Assembly (NCBI GenBank): GCA_033961575.1
Contig: CM066736.1
Span: 90,255,352 to 90,319,351, forward strand
Direction: 5' to 3'
Source of the DNA: Aselliscus stoliczkanus
Taxonomy: Eukaryota > Chordata > Mammalia > Chiroptera > Hipposideridae
Length of the DNA: 64,000 nt
Shown: positions 48,059 to 61,646 of the stretch, one piece after another
Layout of the letters: each line of letters opens with the position of its first letter
Position numbering within the stretch: the first letter of the stretch is position 1
Position numbers and translations under genes: made by a program
Notes under the pieces: generated by a model
Told to the model about the DNA's origin: nothing
Seen by the model: only the letters and a program-made list of their open reading frames with translations
Databases searched by the model: none

Positions 48059-49950
48059 CTCAATATATAATCCCTGGAGTTCTCACATACTTAATAGCAC
48101 ATGGGTCAAATATAATTGAAAACAATCACAGAAGAATTCTTAGCAGAACATTTATTATTATCATTATTATTACTATTACTACCAGCACCCTACTACTGCT
48201 GTTAGTATTATTTGAAAAATAAAGTTGTTCCTTCCTAGGTTCACTTTTCAACTGGTCTTCGTCCAAGAATTAACATCAGGAAGCACCTCCTTTGCTTTCT
48301 ATCGTGCACTTGTGAAACAACTCTAAAGGAGCAGAGGTTATTTTTTTCCTTGACTAGTAGTCCACACAGTCGTACCTAGGACATCACTGCACTTTAGAAA
48401 GCTTTATGTCTGATTCACTGACGTTTTTGACAAGACACACTTCCACTGTGACAGAGTCAGAGTTCCTACTAATTTTCTTTTCCTCTGAGAGTGATGCATG
48501 TTCTCTGTTATCTGATCAGGAGTCCTGAAGCTTTGGAAATCTGACTTGATTATTTGTTCCTAAGACTAGAGACCTGGTGATCAAATAAAAATGGAGATTA
48601 TGAAGTTACATGTGGATTTGATTAGAGAAGACCTCTATCTTCAAATTATTTTTCTTCTGACATATCGAATTGCCTAAGATTATAATATTTCAGGAAAAAT
48701 TCTTTCAGTTCTTATGATCTAATGTGAAGATTTTCCTGTTCATTGATGGAGACACAGGAAAATTTTAAAGGCCATGAGGACAAAATTTACTAATCTCGCA
48801 ATAGCTATTTTGTAGTTATAAGCAGAAATTTTGTGAGTTCTCACACTCTAAGGATGAGATGGGGACAATTTTATTGTTATAAAGGAGGCTGAAGGGAACT
48901 CAAATTAGAGTCTCTTTAAGAATGGAGCTTTGTGAGATGAGTGCAGACAGATATTTGACCACATTTGATGTAATCAGGGTAGAGCCTCTCATAGGAGGAC
49001 GACTCAGAGACTGGTGGTGACTAAACCTCTGAAATCCTTAACAAGTGAATATGAGTCTTAATCACCCTTCTTCAAGATGAGGGACTTTTGTGGTCACCCC
49101 TATCTGTGAACAACCTCTCCCATGTTCCCAGACACTCAGACAGTGATTAAACAGTCATCTGTAACCAGTGATTCTGCTTTGCTTTCAAGGCAACCTCTTT
49201 CAAAGGTTTGCTGATTCCTCCTTGTCCTTAGCTGTTCTACCCTTCTTGTCTTCCCATGTCACTCTTTCTGACTGCCTAAATTCTCACCTATAAAGCTGGT
49301 TCTTCACAAAAGTCATGTAAGGTGTTTTCCAATATTCTTTTGACAAATATATTGAGCTACTAATTACCATTGATTGCTCTATGTACTGGTGATTTGATTT
49401 AAGATAAACAATTCAGAGAAGGAAACTGGTTCCATGGGATTATATTTGGTGGAGTTGAAGGTACATTGAATAAGTAAATCAATCAGCAAAATAATTTTAT
49501 ATTATTATTTGCTATATGGGAAATTAATATTTGTGATGTGAGTGGACACAATTATATAAGCAATAATCTCTTTAAGGGAGTAATATTTGATCTGGAGCCA
49601 TAATGATATGAAGATTTTTGCTATGTGAAGATATTAAGAAATAAAGTTTCTGGAAGTTGGGATAGCAAATGTAAAGCTTCAAGGCAGAAAAACACACACA
49701 ATACACATACATATATACATAGTTGGTATGTTAGAGAGATATATAGTGGGTCAATGGGGATGATATGTAAATAGTAAAGAAGGGAGTGGCCAAAGATGAT
49801 GTTACAGAGGTAGCAGCTGCTTAAGCTCTTTAACATTATCCTTCAGTGGTGAGGTGTGAGAAGCCAATAGAGAATTTTGATCATGATAATGACATCATTT
49901 CTAATCTATTTATATTCTTATCTAGGTTCATATTGCAAGAATATCTTGTT

Positions 49951-50544
49951 AATTCCAAACTATCCCTGAAATCCAGGCTTTGAATTTGCCATTTACTCAC
50001 AAAATGACCTTTTATTTACACCAAAGCTCAATTGGCTTCAGCAATGATAGTTATTCTCATAGCTAAATATAAAATGAAAACACTCTTTTTAGGAACAAAA
50101 GGATTATATACATATGTGTAGATAGGTAGAGTATATAGAGAACATAAACATCATCATTAAAAGATAAAAATTATATAGAAAAGTAATTATCTACATTTAG
50201 AGTGTGAAAAAGGAAGCTTTTGTTCCAAGTAGTATTCTAAAGATGTTATATGCATTAATTTATTTAACTCACAAAATAATCTTTGATGAACATGATAAGG
50301 AAATTAAGGCTTAACATATTTAGTAATATATCTCAGGTCATAGAACTAGCAGGTGAAGCTCAGAGTTAAAGCAGAACAGTGGGTTTTCTGTCTTAGTAAT
50401 AGCTGCTCATTAGTACAATTGACAACACTTGGGGAATGCCAGTGATTCCTGATTCTCTTAATATTAGATTGGGTGCACAATTTAACACTTTTTAAAATAG
50501 TAATACATATCTCTGTATGACATCAAAAGGAATCAGGATAGGAT
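49951..50544. other. junction between the two blocks, no globin exon
   Basis: If blocks A and B are flanks of tandem globin genes, the B-side gene should lie here. No globin coding sequence is visible. Possible MIR-like text occurs at 50285-50375 (gataaggaaattaaggctta, tagaactagcaggtgaa). Confidence 0.55.
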
Positions 50545-51324
50545 AAAACTAGGTAAGTTAGGGAAGAATTGGATGTTACTCCAATGTTTCTTAATCCATT
50601 TAATAATCAGTGTAATTATCTGAGCAAAAGATACTCCCTCTGAGTTACTAGACAATAGTCTATGGCAGATTTCATATATCTACCAATTTGTGTCAGAAAA
50701 TACAGGTATTCACATGCTGGGGAAGATGGGTGCTCAAGTGTTCAATGCATAGAGTAGTAGAAGATTCCATGGCATGGGCTGCTGATGAAGGGAGCTGGCT
50801 CTGGTGGGTGCTGGATCTACACACCCTTGTTGTTTCACTTTTCCACTAGAAATGTTGCTCTCATTCATTTAGAAATGTTGCTGTCATTTTTAATCAGGCA
50901 GAGGTATTTTTCATTGACAATATTCCACATGCGACTGCTCCTGTGACCTAAGGTTCTTAGGTTTCACACATCTCAAGCATTTATTGATAGGACTAGACAG
51001 GGCACACTTCCAGTGGAAGAGGGAATGGTTCATTTTATATTTTTCTCTCAGAGTCTAATACTCTTGCATTTAGAGCTCCTAGAAGCTAGTTTGTTTGTTC
51101 CCCTCTGAAACAAATTCTTAAAAAATAACAGTTAAGAATCCATCTTGATGTGTACTTAGAGGGTACTGTAAAATTTAAAGAGCTCAACTTAATACATTAC
51201 AGCTGAATTTCTGCTATGAGAGAATTTACCCTTTCAGTCTACTTGATATAGTTGAGGGCTGTTTTCTGTTCTTATGAAAATGAAGATGTAATTAATGTGA
51301 AAGAGTGATAAGAAGTTACACAAT

Positions 51325-51425
51325 ACAATATATAGATGATGTATTATAGAATTGTACAATTTTCAAACTATGTAATTTTACTACCCAATGTCACCCCAAA
51401 AATTTAATAAAAATTATATTTTTTT
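51325..51425 (+). repeat. L1 3' end, sense
   Basis: The old-type L1 terminus in plus orientation (tatatagatgatgtattata, ccaatgtcaccccaaaaatt) with an A/T-rich end. Absent from block A. Confidence 0.7.
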
Positions 51426-51636
51426 GAAAAGAAAAGAATTTGAGGCAAAACCAACAGGTCAGAGATCTTCAAGGTCAGAGATCAGCGAAATGAAGAAACT
51501 AAAGAGGAAACAGTACAGACAGGAAACCTACAGAACTTGCTAAATTGCGATGCCTAAAGCTTTGGAAATCTGGTTTGATTATTTGCCCCTGTGATGATCT
51601 GATGATTACATTAAAAAGCATGTTGAGAAGTTATCT

Positions 51637-52392
51637 GGGGCTGGCCGAGTGGCATGTTGGTCAAAAGTTGCCTTGCTCTGCTGCAGTGGGCTGCCATAGG
51701 CTACAGTGAGTGGCCAGAAGCCAGTGTGATCAGCTGGCAGCCAGGATGAGCTGCCAAGAGCTGCTGTGAGAGGCCATCCAGAGGCCAGCGACCAATCTGC
51801 CTCACCCTGGAAGAGAGCAATGATAATACCAACATGGGCAAGTGAAGCAATGTCCTCCACAACTAGACTGAAGAACAAAAGCACAGCAACTTGTCTGTTC
51901 CCCTTCCCCGATTCCCCAACACTGTTCCCCTCCCCCAATTCCCCAATAAAAATCTTAAAAAAAAAAAAAGAGTTGGCTTGGGATGTCAGCTCTGAGCAGC
52001 AAGGCCCCAGTTCAGATCCCACATATGAGGACCAGTGACGCTGTGCCCTCTACAGCTAAGATCATGAATAACAGCCCCACCTGGAGCTGGGCTGCCGTGA
52101 GTCGCCGGTGACAGCGGTGACTGCAGTAGGGCTGCAGTGGGGCTGGCCAGCAGCTGGCGTGCACTTTTATGAGCTGCCATGAGTCACCGTGAGCGGCCGT
52201 CCAATGGCTGGCGAGCAATTGTCTCACCCGGGAAGACTGCAGTGATAATACCAATGTGGAACAGTGAAGCGACGTCCTCCACAACTAGACTGAAGACCAC
52301 AAGGACAGTAACTTGTCTATTTCCCTTCCCTGATTCTCCAATACTGTTCCCCTCCCCCAATTCCCTAATAAAATCTTTTTTTTTAAAAAAAG
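51637..52392 (+). mobile_element. pair of long SINEs in one site
   Basis: The first copy (51637-51969) has a tRNA-like head, an internal deletion and then a normal body with AATAAAAATCTT and an A run. The second (51970-52392) starts within the head (gttggcttgggatgtcagct) and runs to AATAAAATCTTT. One imperfect repeat, agaagtta(t/c)ctg, brackets the pair (about 51626-51636 and 52392-52403). The paralogous block A shows the empty site near 48600 (tatgaagttacatgtgg). Confidence 0.8.
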
Positions 52393-53756
52393 AAGTTACC
52401 TGTGCATTTTTATTACAAGTTACCTTTATCTTCAAATTAGTTTATCCTCTAATTTATCAGGTTGCCTGATTATAATCATAATAGCATATGTGAAATTCTT
52501 TCAGTCTTCATGGTCTCATGTACAGCCTATGTGTCTGTTCATTGATGGAGATGACTAAAATATAGGAGAATGAGATTCATCAAGATATCAGTAGTTATTT
52601 TCCAGTTATAGCCATAATCATTTGTGACCTCTCACAACCTCAGAGTACATAGGGCACATTTTTATTGGTATGGAGTCATAAGATACAAAGCCTGAGGGGA
52701 CCCCAGATTAGAGTCTGTTTAAAACAGGAGGTCTGTGATATGAGTGTATATAGATTTTTGACTGCATTTGATAATCCTATTGGGTTCAGTCTGTAGAACC
52801 TGGCCTTGGGGTATGACTCAGAGGTTGGTTTCTGAGCCTCTGAAGAGCTTTAACAAGTGAGTGAGTCTTAATTATTCCTCCACAGACTAATGCATTTCTA
52901 TAACTCTTCATGTCTGCAAACAACCTCCTCATTTTTCCAAGAACCCAGTCATCTGTAACTCCTGCTATACTCATGCTTTTGAGGCTCATTGATTTTTCCT
53001 TGTCCATAGCTATTTTATCACCCCATTTTCCCCAAGTCATTGCTTCTGACATTGCTTAATTCCTCACCTATGAAGCTATTTCTTTACAAAAGCTATTCCA
53101 TGGTTTTTCAAACATTTATTCTCATGTATTTACAAATATTAATTCAATAACTCTTTGTTGAATAACTACATGTCATAATTGTTCTAAACACTCGGGACTT
53201 AAGATAAATGAGGAAAATAAAAGAACTTTTTCTTTAACACTTATGATTTAGAGAGAAAGATACAGAAAATGAATAAGTAAACCAATTAACAAAATAATTT
53301 CAGATATTATCATTTTCTATGAAGAAAATTAATATCTGGACTTAATGAAAGAGGGGCATGATTACATCAGAAATAGTCTCTCTAAGGAGGTAGTATTTGA
53401 GCTGGGGCCAGAAGGAATAGAAGAAATCTGCCATGGGGAAATATTGGGATAGAAAGTCTGAAAGTTGAAATAGTGATTTCAAACATCTGAGGAAGGTAAG
53501 CAAACAATTGATATGCTAGATGAATAATGGACAAATGGGTTTGATATGTACATAGTAAAGGTGAGAATGGTAGGAAATACTCTTGCAGAGAAAGGGTAAT
53601 ACTAATAAGTTAGAACTTGTCTTCAGTGTTAGGAAATGAGAAGCCATTATAGGATTTTAATCCTGGTAATGACATAATCTCTAAACCCTCTGTACTCTTA
53701 GCTAGATTAATATTCCAAGAATATCCTGTTCACATTATTTTGCTCAGGTGGCTTTT

Positions 53757-53868
53757 CTCTTTTTTTTTTTTTTTTTAGGGCAGTGTCACTGGCCCTCATA
53801 TGTGGGACCGAACCGGGGCTGCTGGCTTCCCAGGCCAGCACTTAACCTCCGCGCCACTCGGCCGGCCC
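53757..53868 (-). mobile_element. short tRNA-derived SINE
   Basis: A minus-oriented, well preserved head with the T run at 53757-53776. The perfect TSD gctcaggtggctttt occurs at 53742-53756 and 53869-53883. Confidence 0.9.
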
Positions 53869-53883
53869 GCTCAGGTGGCTTTT

Positions 53884-54700
53884 ATTACCTATGAACAATA
53901 ATTAATCATCCTTTTATCTATTAAAGATCTGAATCATTCAGACTTGTGTGTAGGTGTGTATGTGTGTGTGTGTTAATTATAAAGTTGTTTCCAATTAAGT
54001 TGTATTAAACTGATTAAACCTAGGTTCCTAAGGGATGAAAAATGTATCTTCTGTCCACCATCATCACCATCCTTGACTCCTTGACATTCAGATTCAGATT
54101 AATAGTTGAGGAGCAACAAAGAAGAGAAGAGGTTGATTATTTAAAATTTATGTTGCTCTTTTTTGTTGACTGGCTGGGTATAAAGATTTAGTGTCATGAA
54201 TTGCCTCTGTTTACTCTGTTTAGGAGCATACTGAGAAACTATATAGGGCTCAGAGAGACCAATGCTGTTGACAGCCAGCAGCCACGATAATCATTGGTCT
54301 CTCATCCCTATTATGAAGACAGGTCAATTCAGAAGGTAATTCACAGGACAAATTCTCATCAATGTGCGAGGGCAATGACATACTTAGGGTTAAATATGTT
54401 AAGATATGATGCTCAAACTTATAAAGTGTGAAGGTCTGAAGCCTTGACATGAGAGTTTGATTCAAGACCTAAAGGTCAAGTCCTCCCGAGCAACTAAGCA
54501 ATAACTTCCTTAAGAGTGATTCAGTTAATGCCATTCTTACACAAGTTTCCTCAGGTCAATAAATGGTCTCTTCTTGTTAGATTTACCCAGGCTGAGAGCT
54601 TTTAGTCATCTACTGCCACCTTCTTCCTTCTTATCTACCCTAGTCAATTAGATACAATGACCTCGCTCTACCTTTGCTCATCTTTCCCTTTTTGCAGACC
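53884..54700. other. epsilon 3' flank, no gene seen
   Basis: A GT-rich short run lies near 53946-53974. Nothing else was recognised. Confidence 0.45.
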
Positions 54701-54705
54701 TTACT

Positions 54706-54768
54706 GCTTTTCTTTCTTTCCTTTCTTCTTTCCTTCTTTCTTTCCTTCCTTCTTTCTTTCTTTCTTTT

Positions 54769-54835
<67 letters not shown>
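54706..54835. repeat. (CTTT)n microsatellite
   Basis: A long CTTT run, imperfect at its 5' end. It abuts an L1 3' end at 54837 on the plus strand, so it probably grew from the poly(A) tail of that minus-oriented L1. Confidence 0.9.
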
Positions 54836-54836
54836 A

Positions 54837-54950
54837 ATTAGTTTCAGGTGTACAACACAGTGCAATAGTTATACTTTTTACCCCTCAAAGTGACAACACC
54901 CCTCTCCAAATTTGCCACCCCACTCCCCCCCCCATATCATTCTCCTGAAT
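54837..54950 (-). mobile_element. short L1 3' end
   Basis: Plus-strand agtttcaggtgtacaacaca, then aatagttatactttttaccc, matches the L1 3'UTR end; it is heavily 5'-truncated. Confidence 0.65.
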
Positions 54951-55615
54951 TAGCATCCATGCCTAGTCTCTGCAATTTTGAATTCCTTTTGTGTGCATTA
55001 AGCATTTCCTCTCTCAATCCTATTCCTTGAGTCATTTAAAATTCTAAAAATATTTACTGTTTACTCTTGCCAATAGCATAGTAATAAATTCAGGGCCTTG
55101 CATTATCTAGTCTTTTCTAATACCCTGCCTATGTCTTACTCTTTCCTCTATTTCCCAAGAGCCATTTCCATGGAAGTCACCAAGCCCTAGCTTGCTGGTT
55201 TTAGACTATGAGCTTTTGTTAATATCTCCTGCACAAAGTCTTGGCCATTCTCCTCCACCTCTTTGTGAGGACACAATGTCCTCACTCTAACTTTATTAGA
55301 GCGCATGTTACATTCAATTAGAAGATAATGCACCATGATTTCCTGTGTCTCAGCCTTGGCTCCCCAGTGAGACAGTAGAATCCTTCAGGAAAGTGCAAGC
55401 TATTATTGCTTCATAGAGACTTTTTCTGGAAAGCTCCCAGCCATCTCTTAATGCATCCTTTTATCTCTAATTCAATCTCACAAGACATATGACAGTTATG
55501 CCTTGAATCTACTAAGTTAGTTGATTCAAAACATATACTAGAGTAAATTGAAATAATAACCCAAACCTAGACCTTGGATTCCCTACAAAAAATTTTCTTT
55601 TAAAACTGAACTCTG

Positions 55616-55740
55616 GGGCCAGCCGAGTGGCGTGGTGGTTAAGCACTGGCTTGGGAAGCCAGCGGCCCCGGTTCAGGTCCCATATATGAGGGCCAGTGAC
55701 ACTGCCCTCAAAAACAAACAACCAAAAAAAACAAAAACTG
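55616..55740 (+). mobile_element. short tRNA-derived SINE
   Basis: A head (gccagccgagtggcgtggtg, ccccggttcaggtccc) and an AAAC-rich tail, with a perfect TSD aaactgaactctg (55603-55615 and 55741-55753). Confidence 0.9.
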
Positions 55741-56081
55741 AAACTGAACTCTGACATATACCACAAATCTACCCCCCCACTCCATGCCCCCAGGCACTGT
55801 TTGCCACCTCCTTCCTTCCCCTCTGTAGCAAATTTTTGTCACAGTGCCCTGTAAGTCCCTTCTGAGTTAACTAACCCTTTCCCCACTCCAGAAAACTTCT
55901 TTCCCATCTTGCCATCCTCCTATACCCTAGAACTCTCCCATAATTCACACTTCTTAAAGGAGTTCTTGTTTCTTCCTATGTCTCTCCCCACCCCTCAGTC
56001 AATGAGATTTTTCTCCTTTAACACAAGAGTAAAAGATGGACAAGATACAATATTAATTTCTGATTACTGAACAGAATGCAA

Positions 56082-56087
56082 TTTATT
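56082..56087 (-). terminator. HBE1: HBE1 poly(A) signal
   Basis: AATAAA (minus strand) lies about 97 bases past the epsilon stop codon. Confidence 0.85.
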
Positions 56088-56183
56088 AAACAGAAGCTGA
56101 GCTGTCAAGGCCAAAACCCAGTCCCAATGTGCGGAAGGAGGGCATGGGGACACAAATGGGAACTGGTGAACTTGAAAGAGGAC

Positions 56184-57569
56184 TCAGTGGTACTTGTGGG
56201 CCAGAGCATTGGCAACACTGGCCACCAGCTTCTGCCAAGCAGCCTGCACATCAGGGGTGAATTCCTTGCCAAAATGAGAAGCCAAAATAATCACCAGCAC
56301 GTTGCCCAGAAGCTGTTAGGTGAAAGACAAAATGACAAATAGGCATGTTGAGTAGAATTTTCCAAAAATCATTGTAGAAAAAATAGTTTAATACCTATAC
56401 TCCCTGCCAACTCTGCACCTTAACCTGTCCCAAAGATTGTGCCCATACAATAAACTTAGATAACCTAATTCCTAAATTCAATTCATTTTTTTAGGAGCCC
56501 TTTATTCAACATTCTGTCCACCTATATCCACTCTCACTCCCATTTCACCATTTTTATTTACCTTTCTCCCTCTCTCATTTACCAGTTGCCTAATTCTTAT
56601 AATCACAGGATTTCAAGGCTTCATGGACTCTCAGAGTGAATTTACTTAAAGCTTCCGGTCAATGTCAGGACAAGCCTCCACTTGGTCATAATACTGACAA
56701 GTAATTGAACTTATTTTAGAAAAGTTGTGTTTTTGAGACATTTGGTCAAAAATTTTTTTCTCCAAAATCTCTTCCTAAATTTCAGTCATCAGGAACCACA
56801 TAACATAAGGCATTTCTCCTTCATTGAGACAGGACTTTATCTACCAAAAGCCAAATTCCACCCCTCCTTAAACAAGTTTGCTATTCTGTAGGATAAACAT
56901 ATCCGGTTCTGATAAAAGCTCCTGAAAAGTTTAAAGCAAACTCAGGCTGCTAATCATTGTTTATTGTCACTATTCCTGAATCAAGATGGTCTTGGCTATG
57001 CCCACTGGAGGTCTGCTCTCTTAACACTATAACCCATACTTTCTGAGATCCTTGTTAGTTTTCCCAATCAAAGACTCAACTTCCTGAAGTAAAAAAAGCA
57101 AAAAAGAGCACATGAACTTTTCCTGAACTCACCCTGAAGTTCTCAGGATCCACATGCAGCTTGTCACAGTGCAGCTCACTCAGCTTAGCAAAGGCGCTCT
57201 TGAGGTTGTCCATGTTCTTAATAGCATCTCCAAAGGAAGTCAGCACCTTCTTGCCATGGGCCTTGACCTTGGGGTTGCCCATTATGGCAGAGGCCGAGGA
57301 AAGATTGCCAAAACTGTCAAAGAACCTCTGGGTCCAGGGGTAGACAACTAGGAGCCTATGAGATGGGACCATAGGAAGTGGAAAATCAGACTCACAAAAA
57401 TATTAAAAGACTTTCCTAGTCAATTTTCCAGGCTTATATTCACTGTCCTCTCCCATGCATTGAATCCCAGTTCCTACCTGCCCAGGGCCTCGCCTCCAGC
57501 CTCTTCCACATTCACTTTGCTCCACACATTAGTGATGGCAGCTTTCTCCTCACCAGTAAAATGCACCAT
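56184..57569 (-). CDS. HBE1: embryonic epsilon-globin, three exons
   Basis: The beta-like chain of yolk-sac embryonic haemoglobin. Exons are 57478-57569 (92 bp), 57133-57355 (223 bp) and 56184-56312 (129 bp, TGA), giving 147 codons. Introns of 122 and 820 bp have GT/AG ends. The sequence [40 protein letters not shown] and [18 protein letters not shown] is typical of epsilon. Distal His (KVKAHGKK), proximal His ([11 protein letters not shown]) and His143 (LAHKYH) are present. It is the first gene from the 5' side of the cluster, as in all therian mammals, and is normally the first switched on by the locus control region. No lesions were seen. Confidence 0.97.
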
Positions 57570-57616
57570 GATGACAGGTCTGAGAGCTTACGGAGATCAC
57601 AGAGGTGTCAGAAGCA

Positions 57617-57740
57617 GGTATGTCTGCTGCTAGGAGCAGTGGCCTTTTATTCTTTACTGCTGATCTTCTGACCCTCTTTTCTCCCTAGCACTTGGAAATC
57701 ATTGGTCAAGGCTGAGCTGTGTCCCTCAGGGGTGGAGTCA
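57617..57740 (-). promoter_or_regulatory. HBE1: HBE1 promoter (TATA, CCAAT, CACCC)
   Basis: On the minus strand: TATA-type AATAAAAGG at 57643-57651, CCAAT at 57701-57705 and a CCACCCC box at about 57729-57735. The cap site is probably near 57620, where CTGCTTCTGACACC matches the conserved start region. Confidence 0.82.
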
Positions 57741-60077
57741 GGTCAGGAAAGGGTCAGCAAAGAAGAATGTATTCTGGTTTGTGATAATGTGTTTTATTCC
57801 CAAGACACCCTTCCTTTGTTGGTTCCTTCTTCACCTGAACACAATTTTTCATTCATTCCCTCTCTTCCATGTCATTCTCCAGGATGACATCCATCTCTCC
57901 CATTCTCCTTCTGCAAAGAAGACCATAAAGAGGAGCTATGCCCAAGATAGGGAGAAAGTTTCAGTCACAATAGTTTAATATTTGGGTTAAAGATGGTGAC
58001 AGGGACAAGAACAGGGTTAAAAAAAATACAGTTGACAGAATCTCAACCAATTTGAAGTCTCTCTCTTTTTAAATTTTTTCTCAGCTCTCTTAGGGAGTGA
58101 CTTATAACTAAGCATCTGGACCTTAGTTTTCCAAAGGACAAAACGCATACATGGTTACTTCAGGAAGATCAACAGAATAGCAAGAGATACATAATAAGAC
58201 TAATACCTCAATTCCAAAGTACAATGCCTCAGAGTGATTTCACAGAGAGGACTGATAGAGTAAGCCTGTATCCTGTGTTTCTTGGGCACCCTTTCTCTGT
58301 CCATTTCTCTGTGACTACAGAGGAAATTGGCTATTTTGGGGAGATTTCCATGGGCTATATTCTTGATTTTATGTCCTACTTATGCTTCTTTACACCAGTG
58401 AGACCACTGAGGAATTTGAAATTATTTAAAACCAGGATTTGTGATCAAACTGAGGAATAAATGAATCGATGCTAATCAGGCTAGGAGTTGGAGTATGTTT
58501 CATGTTTGTTGCAGTTATAGATGTCAGAAGCTTCAAATTTTTCTAGTGTCCTTGTTTTTTATATGCCTCCTTTTTCTTTGGGCTTCCCTAATAATTCATC
58601 ACAAAATAGAGTATGCACTTGTAACATTTTCAGTTGCAATCCACTGTTATTATACTCAAGTCCTATTGGTATGGGAGTGAGGAATGGTGGAGGAGAAGCA
58701 TTCTGTAAGTGTATAGGTAAATTTCAGTCTTTAATGGACCAATTTTCTTGAGCTGTGACCTTCACAAGTGTTTCTTAGCTTTTTCTCCCTTAAGAAATAC
58801 AGGAAAGACGCCCAAAGCTAGATATATAGCTAGGATGACAGGTCTAGGACAAGAAAGAAGATATTTGATCACTGAAGTAAAAGAACAGTGAATAAACAAG
58901 AAACAGTTGGCTACTCAGTGAAGAATAACTCTTGGGTAAATAAAAGTTTGTATGATTGTTTTAATCCATAGAGATAGGGCTCTATGTTTCTCATGAATTT
59001 TTTCTATAATCTACAGTGTGAGGACACTGACTTTTCCTTATATCTTGGGTATGAAGATCAGACATTGCCAGAGCCCAAGCAATAAGAATCAGGTCTCTCA
59101 AGACCAAGAGTTTGGAAAATAAGCCTTGCCCTGACGTAGGCCCTATGATTATGCCCCATTCTCCTTCCAATTCAGAGTATAGACACCAGTCTTCTATTGG
59201 ATATATGACCCTCCTCCTCTGTCCTCACACCCATGGCAAGGTCCATATCCCTTCCTCTGAAAGTGACCTTTGGGACCAGAGCTGGCTTGCCTCCAGGTAT
59301 CTGGTCCATCCTTTACTGTCTTATTGCTAAAGATTGTGGGAAAGGACTTTAAAGAAAGTTTACAAGATTGAAAGGCAGTATAATCTATAGCTCAGGACAA
59401 GGCTTATGAGTCTGATTCTGAAATCAGGTAGGCTGAGTGTAGTCTCATTACAGTTTAGGTGTTTGTTGATTCAACATAAATCATTTCAGCTGTTCATTTT
59501 GAAGTATTTTATTTATTTTTCCTATGGGATTGGAAACAGTGATTATCATCTTCCCTTCCTGAATGAAAAACCCAAAGTTCAGAAAGATAAGTGACATGAT
59601 TATCCAGGATAGATCAAAAAGGTTATATGGTCAGGGAAAATAAACAGTAAGAATAGTCATTTATTACTAAATAAATAAAAATTAACACATACAATAAAAT
59701 AACACATTATATCTTAAAGTATTTAAATAAAAGAACTTTTAAAAAACAAACTTCAAAATTTATAAGGATTAATCCCTGTTTCTCAAAATATCCTATAGTA
59801 TTTGTACTGTTGTAAGTGCTTTGCAAGATTTTAAGAAATGTAAGATGCCTCTTTTCAGCAGGAAAAAAGCAAGTATTTTCTTAAGTCTTGCTAGCTAATT
59901 TATGACATGTATACTAATCCTATAAGTCAAATATTGTATTATCTTCAGGTGCTATTAATGTGGACAATTGTATAAATTACATTGTTGTTAGGTAAAATAG
60001 GTCTTCGACACCACTGCATGGTTTACATAGAATTATCTGAGAAAAATTACTTCAAAAGGCTTTCTTCACAGATTTCT
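57741..60077. other. epsilon 5' flank, no gene seen
   Basis: No gene or clear repeat was seen. Erythroid control elements may lie here but none could be identified confidently. Confidence 0.45.
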
Positions 60078-60945
60078 GGTTGAGATGGCAGAGTAGATAA
60101 ACTCTGTGCTTGCATCCTTTCAAGACCCCATCAAAAATTACAACTAAACTACAGAACAACCATCATTGAGAATTTCTGAAGTTTAGCTGAACAAAAGTCC
60201 TATAATTAAGGATATACAGAAGAAGCCACGTCAAGGTTGGCAGGAGGGGCAACACCAAGTGTACTAACATCGTCATCACAGAGCTAACAGAAGAATAAGA
60301 GAGAGAGCAAGTAATTAAAAAACTATTTGAAGAAATAATGATGGAAAACTTTCCTAAGCTTGTAAAGGAAATAGACACACAAAGCACAGAGAGTCCCAAA
60401 CAAGATGAACCCAAAGAGGTTCACAGCAAGACATATCATAATTAAAGGTTAAAGATAAAGAGAGAATCTTACATTATTCACAGTGGCCAAGTCATGAAAA
60501 CAACCAAAGTATACTTCAAGAGATGACTGGATAAAGAAGATGTGGTACATACACACAAGAAAATATTACTTGGCCAAAAGAAAAGATGAAATAATGCTGT
60601 TTGTGACTACATGGATGGATGTTGAGATTAGCATACTAGCAAAATGTCAGAAAGAAAAAGTCGAGAACCATATGATTTCACTCATATATGGGACATAAAA
60701 CTGAAATCAACAAAGAAACAAGATGAACAAATAAAAACTCACAGATACAGACAACAGTTTAGTGGATACCAGAGGGTAAAGGGCGAGAGAGGGGTGGTAT
60801 AAAAGAGTAAAGGTGATGGAAGGAGAACTGACCCTGGATGGTGAATATACAATGCAATATAGATGATGTTTTATAGAAATGTACACTTGAAACCTGTATA
60901 ATTTTATTAACCAATGTCACCCCAATAAATTTAATTTTAAAAAAG
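60078..60945 (+). mobile_element. L1 with internal deletion
   Basis: Sense L1 5'UTR/ORF1 text (gagatggcagagtagataaa, gaagaagccacgtcaa, aactatttgaagaaataatg) jumps near 60473 to the ORF2 C-terminal part (gtggccaagtcatgaaaa) and ends with the old-type terminus (aaccaatgtcaccccaataa). Most of ORF1 and almost all of ORF2 are missing. Confidence 0.75.
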
Positions 60946-61605
60946 AGAAAAAAACTCATTAACTGTATGGTTGAATGTTGTAAAACCAACAATGCAACTT
61001 AGGAAAAATAAACAGAATCATGTGCATTACTAAAAAATAAAATAAAGAAAATAAATACATAAAAATATAATAAAAAGAAATTTTTAAAAGAAATAGATGG
61101 GATCAAATGTTCGGTTAGATATTCCATTAGCCTAGAATAAATTGAGTAGTATGAGTAGTAGGAATTTCTTGTAGGTGTAATGCAGGAAGCCAATGAACAT
61201 TTTCTGGTATGATTACAAAGAATAAGAAAATAGACCACAACTTGTGATCAAACAACACTACTGCTTTCTAAACACTATGTCTCTGCATCTTCTCTCACAA
61301 AGGTTGTAGGTTACTCTGAATCAGAGCCAGGTTTTGTTCAAAAGTTGGTAACTTACAGCACAGACATTGAAGGTATGACTGGCCTCTGGGACCACTTTGT
61401 TTAAGGCATAGCCATACATATATGAATGTTAATTAAGCAAGAGTCATCTTCACTGAGAAAAGGAAATGGAAAGCCAGAGCAGCCATTTATTGCACTTTTC
61501 TACGTGATGGACCTTGAAAGTTTAAGTTGAATCTGGCAACTTAGAAAAGATTTTCCCCTGAAATGTAGCTTTACTTTCTTGATTTCATTGATTTTTTTTT
61601 TTTAC

Positions 61606-61615
61606 AGTAATTGTT

Positions 61616-61646
<31 letters not shown>

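Larger units (their letters stand above)
50545..53740 (-). repeat. block B, flank of a lost globin gene
   Basis: Colinear with block A (see 44130-49950). The region corresponding to A's 44130-44830 is 50545-51255, and the region corresponding to 48525-49900 is 51548-53410 or beyond, once the SINE pair at 51637-52392 is removed. It lies between epsilon and eta, where the gamma gene is expected in the ancestral order epsilon-gamma-eta-delta-beta. Confidence 0.75.

Noticed and set aside
47842..48222. A 126-codon frame with poly-Thr/His
   Set aside because: It spans the CA microsatellite and has no family resemblance.
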